Made by a program: the position numbers and the translations under genes
Shown: positions 37,742 through 42,804 of the stretch, one piece after another
How positions within the stretch are numbered: the first letter of the stretch is position 1
Layout of the letters: each line of letters starts with the position of its first letter
Source: an uncultured Eubacteriales bacterium
GTDB taxonomy: Bacteria > Bacillota > Clostridia > Oscillospirales > Oscillospiraceae
Direction of reading: 5' to 3'
Assembly: GCA_900545515.1 (NCBI GenBank)
Contig: UQZA01000019.1
Coordinates: 1-42,804 of the forward strand
DNA: 42,804 bases
Notes under the pieces: generated by a model
The model's input: only the letters and a program-made list of their open reading frames with translations
What the model was told of the DNA's origin: nothing
Database searches by the model: none

Positions 37742-37970
37742 GTGCACCCGGCGGGCCCACGTTCGGACGGGTGAAAGTCCCAAATCCACCAGATAGCGGG
37801 AAGGTATGGTCAAAGGCAACCCTGGCGCCGGGAATCTGAAGGAAGTTGGCGGTAACGCTCTGGCCTGATGGGACAGATGATATAGTGATACTGGCAAAAA
37901 GTCCGAGGAACGGCATGGGCGGTGGTGTGAGAGACCGACCCCCCAATCAGTGGGAAGCCTCCTATTGGAT
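37742..37970 (+). mobile_element. Internally deleted group II intron relic, IIC-like
   Basis: The 5' end GTGCACCCGGCGGG, then ACGGGTGAAAGTCCC (37767-37781) and GGGAATCTGAAGGAAG (37830-37845) are the arrangement I know from domain I of bacterial group II introns. GGTGTGAGAG (37924-37933) followed by a C/G-rich stretch and CCTATTGGAT resembles the sequence after domain V and domain VI at the 3' end. Only about 229 nt are present, whereas intact introns with a reverse transcriptase are about 1.9-2.5 kb. Most of domain I, domains II-V and the reverse transcriptase are missing, so it cannot splice or move by itself. The 5' boundary lies just behind a terminator stem and T-tract, the preferred insertion site of class IIC introns. 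The 3' end is approximate. Confidence 0.75.
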
Positions 37971-38001
37971 TATCATTTATTATTTACAAAGCCAGTGCCG
38001 G

Positions 38002-39276
38002 TTACCGGATCAAATTCCTACAAGCTGCTGCCAGTGCGCTGAGTGTGTGGCAGGACACCATGGGGCACAGGGCGGCCATTGTCTGGATGCTTTTCAAATA
38101 GTGCCATTTGCTCTCTGGTATGGGATTTAACCAAATCACCCGCCCGGAGAGACGGTTTGCTTCCTGCAATGCGGCAACCGCTCGGGATTGATCGATGGTC
38201 TTGGCATCAGAGAGAATCAGCAAGGTCGTGGATGCCTGCAAAACAGCAGGATTCATGGCGCACAGCTTTTGCAGAGCGGTGCCCAAGTCGGTACCCCTTC
38301 CATAAATGCCCGATTCTTTTACATAGTTGCGAAACAGATTCATGTTTTGCAGGCTGAAGGCGTCTGCATGGCACATTTCTTCGGAAAACAGAAATACCAG
38401 GGAGCTTTCCGACACCTGATTCAGGGCTTGAATGAACCGCAGGGCAAACTCCGAGAACTGCATCATGGACCCGGACACGTCACAGAGAAGCACCAAATTC
38501 TTTCGGCGATTTCGTTTTTTCTTATAGCTGAGCCGGGAAAAGCTGCCGCCGGTTTCCAACCCTTTTCGGATGGTACGGCGGAAGTCCAGCTGGCTGCTAT
38601 GACCGCTTCTGTGTCCCTTGGCAGCCAGCTCGCCGTTGATTTGCCGGGAGATGGTTTGGAGGAGGGAAATGGCCTTGGGTATTTCTGTATCCTTGAACTT
38701 GGAAATATCCCGATACAGAAGCCCCAATTCCGGGTCGGCGGCTTCGCAGCCTGTTGCAGCGTCCTCCAGCCGCATCTGCTGCTCCAGCAAAGCCTTTGCG
38801 AATACAGAGTGAATGAAGTTTCCATAAAGCTTGGGGTTGCGCTCGGCGCTTGCTTTGTATTTTTCCATGAAATGCTGGAGCCGCTGGCGTGCGTCTTCCG
38901 GCATGGAGGCGTAGGCCTCCATTTGCTCCCGGTTCAAGTCCATGGGCTGGCCGTTTACCTGCAAATTTCGCTCGGCTTCCCGGCGGGCCTGCGCCATTTG
39001 GGCTTCCCGCTGCATCTGCGCCTCGGCCTGTTGACGCATGGTTTCCTCTGAGACGAAAAAACCGTCAAAGACCCGATCAAAGGTGAGTTGTTCCTCCCGA
39101 GACTTGGCATATACCGTCCGTAGTGCGGTTTTTACCAACTCCCGGTCCTCAAACCCCAGGGTGATGAGAACGTGGCAAGCGTCAGCTGTTTCCATGGGAC
39201 TGACGATGAGCCCTTCCAGCCGCAGCATCCTGGAAAAAGCAGCGATCTTCTCAAGGTACACCGCCGGATCAGTCAT
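38002..39276 (-). CDS. VWA domain protein (CoxE-like)
   Basis: A 424-residue soluble protein. The N-terminal 200 residues are helical and charged (QAEAQMQREAQMAQARREAERNLQ, likely coiled coil). The C-terminal von Willebrand factor A domain (about 258-420) has the MIDAS motif CDVSGSM near 265, with GRGTDLGTAL and LILSDAKTID further on. This is the CoxE-like group that partners MoxR AAA+ ATPases in metal-centre assembly or protein remodelling. The ATG at 39276 overlaps the MoxR stop by 8 nt. The target enzyme is unknown; the pair lies about 4 kb from the CO dehydrogenase operon, but with unrelated genes in between. Confidence 0.88.
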   Translation of the reverse strand: MTDPAVYLEKIAAFSRMLRLEGLIVSPMETADACHVLITLGFEDRELVKTALRTVYAKSREEQLTFDRVFDGFFVSEETMRQQAEAQMQREAQMAQARREAERNLQVNGQPMDLNREQMEAYASMPEDARQRLQHFMEKYKASAERNPKLYGNFIHSVFAKALLEQQMRLEDAATGCEAADPELGLLYRDISKFKDTEIPKAISLLQTISRQINGELAAKGHRSGHSSQLDFRRTIRKGLETGGSFSRLSYKKKRNRRKNLVLLCDVSGSMMQFSEFALRFIQALNQVSESSLVFLFSEEMCHADAFSLQNMNLFRNYVKESGIYGRGTDLGTALQKLCAMNPAVLQASTTLLILSDAKTIDQSRAVAALQEANRLSGRVIWLNPIPESKWHYLKSIQTMAALCPMVSCHTLSALAAACRNLIR

Positions 39277-40165
39277 GATGATTTCCCCCGCAGCCCTGGC
39301 TGCATTGGCATACATGACCGGCTTCCGCCATCTCCTCTAAAACTCCAATGTCTTCGCTGTTTTTTAACACAAAACCTGCCGTCTGCCGCAGGGCGTCGGG
39401 GGTCAGCTCCCGAATTCCAAGGGCATCCAACGCCGCTGCCCAGTCCAGGGTTTCCGCGATAGAGGGCTTCTTTAAAATCGCTTCGTTGGAGCGCAGCTTC
39501 TGCACCGCCACCGCCACCTGGGCGCAGAGGCGGTCATCCACATGGGGCAGCTTGGCCCGGAGGATTGCCAGTTCCTTCTCCAGATCCGGGTACTGAATAT
39601 ATAGATAAGCGCAGCGCCGCCGCAGGGCTTCGGAAAGTGGTCTTGCCCGGTTGGAGGTCAATACCACAAAGGGCACCGACTTTGCCCGGATGGTGCCAGC
39701 CTCGGGAATTGTCACCTGCATTTCAGACAACAGCTCCAGGAGGAAGGCTTCAAATTCCTCATCTGCCTTATCAATCTCGTCAATTAACAGCACAACAGGC
39801 TTTTCTGAGCGGATGGAGTGCAGCAGGGGACGTTCCAGGAGGTACTCGTCGCTGAACAGGCTTCTGGTCAACTCTTCCCGGTCCTGGCTTGCCATATGGA
39901 CCTGAATGGACAAAAGCTGCTTCTGATAGTTCCATTCGTACAGCGCCTTACTTTCATCCAGCCCCTCGTAGCACTGCAAACGCACCAGCTCCCGGTCCAA
40001 GGCAGAGGCCATGACCTTGGCAACTTCCGTCTTTCCCACACCGGCAGCACCCTCAATCAGCAGGGGGCGGCCTAATTGCAGAGCCACCGTCAACACCGTT
40101 GCCAGGGTGTCGTCATAGATGTAATGGGCTGCGTCCATTTTTTGTTTCAATGTTTCCAGTTTCAT
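39269..40165 (-). CDS. MoxR family AAA+ ATPase
   Basis: A 298-residue AAA+ ATPase: Walker A GAAGVGKT (39-46), Walker B VVLLIDEID (124-132), sensor VVLTSNRARPLSEALRRRCAYLYI with the arginine finger region. MoxR proteins work as hexamers together with a VWA protein to remodel or activate client enzymes; CoxD, a relative, acts in maturing molybdenum CO dehydrogenase. ATG 40165 has AAAGGGA upstream; the longer open frame upstream has no family-like sequence and crosses the promoter. It forms an overlapping operon with the VWA gene, driven by the promoter at 40212-40239. Confidence 0.92.
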   Translation of the reverse strand: MKLETLKQKMDAAHYIYDDTLATVLTVALQLGRPLLIEGAAGVGKTEVAKVMASALDRELVRLQCYEGLDESKALYEWNYQKQLLSIQVHMASQDREELTRSLFSDEYLLERPLLHSIRSEKPVVLLIDEIDKADEEFEAFLLELLSEMQVTIPEAGTIRAKSVPFVVLTSNRARPLSEALRRRCAYLYIQYPDLEKELAILRAKLPHVDDRLCAQVAVAVQKLRSNEAILKKPSIAETLDWAAALDALGIRELTPDALRQTAGFVLKNSEDIGVLEEMAEAGHVCQCSQGCGGNHHD

Positions 40166-40194
40166 GTTGTTCCCTTTCTCCCGACAGCGTGAAT

Positions 40195-40276
40195 CCTGCA
40201 CCGGTACACCTATTATATCACATCTGCGTCCATTTTGAAGTGTAGGATTTACAATGATGTGTGCCACCGGTGCAGG
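40195..40276. repeat. 11-bp perfect inverted repeat flanking the MoxR promoter
   Basis: CCTGCACCGGT (40195-40205) and its exact inverse ACCGGTGCAGG (40266-40276) bracket the promoter. The 60-bp interval puts one arm in the mRNA leader and the other just upstream of the -35 box. It could be a pair of operator half-sites for DNA looping, or the ends of a small inserted element. Confidence 0.5.
40212..40239 (-). promoter_or_regulatory. Promoter of the MoxR-VWA operon
   Basis: On the minus strand, TTCAAA (40239-40234) and TATAAT (40217-40212) are 16 bp apart, with TGA before the -10 box. Confidence 0.65.
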
Positions 40277-40278
40277 GT

Positions 40279-40326
40279 CTGTGGGAATGTGGAAAACCGC
40301 GATGCGGTTTCTGCACATTCCCACAG
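40279..40326. repeat. Compound intergenic palindrome
   Basis: CTGTGGGAATGTG (40279-40291) pairs with CACATTCCCACAG (40314-40326), and inside it AAACCGC-GAT-GCGGTTT (40294-40310) forms a second stem. Together they make one nearly continuous hairpin of about 48 nt, without a T-tract. Confidence 0.75.
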
Positions 40327-40572
40327 CAAGGCTACGATGCCTGCGGCGCTTTTTCCGGATTAAAAGAAAAAATGTGGCAAATAGGGATGACCTGTGTTAA
40401 GGTTGCGTTCTCCAGACAAAGGCGAAAAGCGGAGAGCTGCGCGGCGTTTACCGGAACATGCAAATGGTATTCCAGGATCCGGTGATCCTTTGACGCCCGG
40501 CGGAGTTTGCAAAACGCTATCCCCACGAGGCCAGCGGCGGTCAGTGCCAGCGGACGGCCAATGCCGCGGCGT
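40327..40572. other. Unassigned intergenic stretch between MoxR promoter and RNase J terminator
   Basis: No supported gene. Short open frames are present on both strands but lack ribosome binding sites and family-like sequence. Several short G/C-rich inverted segments occur near 40530-40570 (for example GGCCAGCGGCGGTCAGTGCC). Nothing recognised. Confidence 0.4.
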
Positions 40573-40611
40573 AAAAATACCGCACCTGGGGGAATACCCG
40601 GGCGCGGTATT
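40573..40611 (-). terminator. Intrinsic terminator of the RNase J gene
   Basis: On the minus strand, AATACCGC (40611-40604) pairs with GCGGTATT (40583-40576), with an inner CCCGGG/CCTGGG pairing, and the stem runs into TTTTT. It lies 52 bp after the stop codon. Confidence 0.85.
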
Positions 40612-40662
40612 ATTATAGCTAATTGAAAATGAACGTAACTGATTAGCTTGGGGCTTATACAG

Positions 40663-42318
40663 TTAAATTTCCATAATCACAGGCAAAATCATGGGATTGC
40701 GCTTGGTGGTTTTGAACAGGTAGCCGGACAGGTCGTTTTTGATGGAGGATTTGATGGTGGCCCAGTCCCGGACGCCCTTCCGGCGGCAGCGGTCCAGGGA
40801 CTCCACGGCGATGAGCCGCAGCTCTTCCATCAGGTTTTCCGATTCCTTCACATACACAAAGCCCCGGGTGATGATGTCTGGGCCTGAGAGAATGGAACCG
40901 TCCTGGCTGGACAGGTTGACGCAGACAACCAGCATGCCGTCCTGGGCCAGGTGCTTCCGGTCCCGGAGCACTACGCTGCCCACGTCTCCCACGCCAGTGC
41001 CATCCACCAGCACCTTTCCGGCAGGGACGGTGCCGGTTACCTTGCAGCTCCGGCTGGTCAGCTCCATCACCTGGCCGATGTCGGAGATCATAATGTTTTT
41101 GGGACTCATGCCCATCTGCTTGGCCAGCTTGGCATGAATTTGCAGATGCCGCTGCTCGCCGTGGACAGGAATGAAGAACTTGGGACGGGTCAGGGCGTGA
41201 ACAATTTTCAGTTCCTCCTGGCAGGCGTGGCCAGAGACATGAAGGCCCTCGGACTTCTCGTAGATCACCTCGGCCCCCTTCCGGTAAAGCTCGTTGATGA
41301 TCTTGGAAATGGCCTTTTCGTTGCCTGGAATGGCGGAGGCGGAGATGATGATCCGGTCGCCGGGCTGGATCTCCACATGCTTGTGAGTGGAGAAGGCCAT
41401 GCGGTACAATGCCGACATATTTTCGCCCTGGGAGCCGGTGGAGACAATGACCACCTTGTCCTTGGGTAGGCTTTTGGCTACGCCAATGTCCACAATGGTG
41501 TTGGCCGGGGCCTTGAGGTAGTTCAGCTCTGTAGCCACTTTCAGCATGTTTTCCATGCTCCGCCCGGTGACGGCCACCTTCCGCCCATACCGGTGGGCAG
41601 TTTGCAGTACCGCCTGAATCCGGTGCATGTTGGAGGCAAAGGTGGTGACGATGATCCGCTCATTGCAGTTTTTAAACTGCCGGTCCATGCCTTCGGCCAC
41701 CACCTGCTCGGAAGGAGTGTAGCCGGTGCGTTCCACATTGGTGGAGTCGCACAGAAGGGCCAGTACACCCTCCTTTCCCAGCACACCCAGGCGACCCAGG
41801 TCCATCATGCCGCCCTCTGCGGTGGGGTCAATCTTGAAGTCGCCGGTCATGATCACCCGGCCCACAGGGGTGTGGATGCAAAAGCACACAGCATCGGCAA
41901 TGGAGTGGTTCACGTGGATAAACTCCACCTGGAAGCACCCGGCTTTTACCACGTCTCCCGGTTGGTGGGTGACCAGCTTCACCTTGTCCGCCAGACCGTG
42001 CTCCTCCAGCTTCAGTCGGATGAGGCCGCCGGTCATGGGGGTGACATGGACTGGGGCCAGGACCTGCTGCAGGGCGTAGGGCAGAGAACCGATGTGGTCC
42101 TCGTGGCCATGGGTGATGAAGAAGCCCCGAAGCTTTCCCTGATTTTTGACCAAATAGGTGAAGTCGGGAATCACCAGGTCCACCCCGTACATGTCCTCTT
42201 CCGGGAAGCCCACGCCGCAGTCCACCACGATCATGTCCTTGCCATACTCCAGGACGGTGATATTTTTACCGATTTCGTTGAGACCGCCCAGGGGGATAAT
42301 TTTCAATTTTTCTGCCAA
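40663..42318 (-). CDS. rnj: Ribonuclease J
   Basis: A 551-residue metallo-beta-lactamase/beta-CASP ribonuclease with 5'-3' exo- and endonuclease activity, the main mRNA decay and rRNA maturation enzyme in Bacillota that lack RNase E. THGHEDHIG (69-77) holds the zinc ligands, with further ligands in HVNHSIAD, MTGDFKID and HVSGHA. The beta-CASP part (about 200-390) has STGSQGE and PVHGEQRHLQIHAKLA, followed by a C-terminal domain. Translation begins at TTG 42318 with AAAGGAG 11 nt upstream; no ATG or GTG fits better. A single RNase J gene is seen here; whether a second paralogue exists is unknown. The putative promoter implies a leader of about 320 nt. Confidence 0.96.
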   Translation of the reverse strand: MAEKLKIIPLGGLNEIGKNITVLEYGKDMIVVDCGVGFPEEDMYGVDLVIPDFTYLVKNQGKLRGFFITHGHEDHIGSLPYALQQVLAPVHVTPMTGGLIRLKLEEHGLADKVKLVTHQPGDVVKAGCFQVEFIHVNHSIADAVCFCIHTPVGRVIMTGDFKIDPTAEGGMMDLGRLGVLGKEGVLALLCDSTNVERTGYTPSEQVVAEGMDRQFKNCNERIIVTTFASNMHRIQAVLQTAHRYGRKVAVTGRSMENMLKVATELNYLKAPANTIVDIGVAKSLPKDKVVIVSTGSQGENMSALYRMAFSTHKHVEIQPGDRIIISASAIPGNEKAISKIINELYRKGAEVIYEKSEGLHVSGHACQEELKIVHALTRPKFFIPVHGEQRHLQIHAKLAKQMGMSPKNIMISDIGQVMELTSRSCKVTGTVPAGKVLVDGTGVGDVGSVVLRDRKHLAQDGMLVVCVNLSSQDGSILSGPDIITRGFVYVKESENLMEELRLIAVESLDRCRRKGVRDWATIKSSIKNDLSGYLFKTTKRNPMILPVIMEI

Positions 42319-42640
42319 ATGATATACAACTCCTTTAATTCGTTCGTTTCAGCTGCCGGATGAAACCGGCACAGATTCCAAATGGGAAATACCCTATGGA
42401 TACCGGATGTCCTGAAAAAGGCGCAACAAAAGAAAACACCCGATTCTCCAGCTTCGGGACCCCGATACGTTCCGCCGCTTTGAGAGAAACAGTTGCACGC
42501 CTGCTAAACCTGTTTTTACAATCGACCCGGTATTTCCAACGCGGCGGCGCCTGGCCGCTGCGCAAAAAGACAATGGGAAATCCACGCCGCCCCGCTACTC
42601 CAGAGGCAGGAGCAAAGGGACGCAAAACCCTGTAAGATTA
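42319..42640. other. Long region upstream of RNase J, probably its mRNA leader
   Basis: No supported gene. A plus-strand frame of 91 codons (42360-42635) is rejected for lack of a ribosome binding site and odd composition. A short hairpin GCGGC/GCCGC lies near 42545-42560. If the -10 box at 42646-42641 is right, this is a leader of about 320 nt. Confidence 0.4.
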
Positions 42641-42672
42641 AGTATAGCACACTTTCCGGGAAAAGTATACAA
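42641..42672 (-). promoter_or_regulatory. Possible promoter of RNase J
   Basis: On the minus strand, TGCTATACT gives an extended -10 (TATACT at 42646-42641). The nearest -35-like box is TTGTAT (42672-42667), 20 bp away, which is too far for a standard promoter. The TG motif could compensate. Confidence 0.4.
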
Positions 42673-42708
42673 TCTTTTTGACGAAGCCAGTGAGAATTTT
42701 CTCAGGGC

Positions 42709-42778
42709 TGGAAATCTATGTATATTTATGGTAAAATCAAAGCAACGCTTGACAAGGGCATACAGACCATTGTGATAT
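42709..42778 (+). promoter_or_regulatory. Promoters reading out of the window at the right edge
   Basis: TGGAAA (42709-42714) and TAAAAT (42732-42737) are 17 bp apart, with TGG before the -10 box. A second possible pair is TTGACA (42749-42754) and TGATAT (42773-42778), 18 bp apart. They should serve a plus-strand gene just beyond the window, divergent to RNase J. Confidence 0.55.
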
Positions 42779-42804
42779 CTGAAATAAAAACAGGCGGCCT
42801 GCGA

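Noticed and set aside
37742..37970. Complete, active group II intron
   Set aside because: Far too short; no reverse transcriptase frame and no domain V consensus are present.
42360..42635. 91-codon plus-strand frame upstream of RNase J
   Set aside because: No ribosome binding site, odd composition, and it lies in the probable RNase J leader on the opposite strand.
1..42804. tRNA and rRNA genes
   Set aside because: I saw no cloverleaf with a GGTTCRANNCC-type T-arm and no rRNA signature anywhere in the window.

Overview
The window looks like a chromosomal segment from a GC-rich, strictly anaerobic, gut-type Bacillota of the Oscillospiraceae kind (Flavonifractor, Intestinimonas or Evtepia-like). 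The reasons are strong AGGAGG ribosome binding sites, the Bacillota gene orders glmU-prs-pth-mfd and ecfA1-ecfA2-ecfT-truA, RNase J, and a nickel CO dehydrogenase/acetyl-CoA synthase operon. This placement is inferred from gene content and composition, not from a database search.

Layout. 1-1377: CRISPR array with 32-nt repeats of type I-C style, decayed at both ends, then a gene-poor stretch; no cas genes are present. 1378-3961: an M29 aminopeptidase and uridine phosphorylase, separated by a 589-bp gap holding a long inverted repeat. 4158-11426: glmU-like, prs, pth, mfd and carD, linking nucleotide-sugar and PRPP synthesis, tRNA recycling, transcription-coupled repair and RNA polymerase control. 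11537-13812 (minus): DUF4363, DUF421 and a DUF4349 lipoprotein. 14194-22529: class A penicillin-binding protein, an rRNA-methyltransferase-like enzyme, the ECF vitamin transporter core, truA and a DUF5711 membrane protein. 22659-25007: a large protein with a chitobiase-type C-terminal domain. 25097-27137 (minus): a secreted amidase with two duplicated companions. 27436-28710 (minus): a Gfo/Idh/MocA oxidoreductase. 29232-34140 (minus): cooS-cooC-acsB. 34470-37653: a MATE exporter, a DUF2156 protein and a GNAT protein. 37742-37970: an internally deleted group II intron directly behind a terminator. 38002-40165 (minus): MoxR-type AAA+ and VWA pair. 40663-42318 (minus): RNase J. The right edge carries a promoter reading out of the window.

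How the genes work together. Most of the window is housekeeping. The metabolic highlight is cooS-cooC-acsB, which encodes CO2/CO interconversion, nickel insertion and acetyl-CoA synthesis; the corrinoid protein and methyl-branch genes are not in the window. The parts I find least explained are the amidase with its two duplicated partners, the 782-residue protein, a zinc-ribbon-like insert in the penicillin-binding protein, a glmU homologue whose nucleotidyltransferase half has lost its signature, and a family of GC-rich palindromic repeats in intergenic gaps. I did not find a convincing wholly new defence or signalling system. No rRNA or tRNA gene was recognised.
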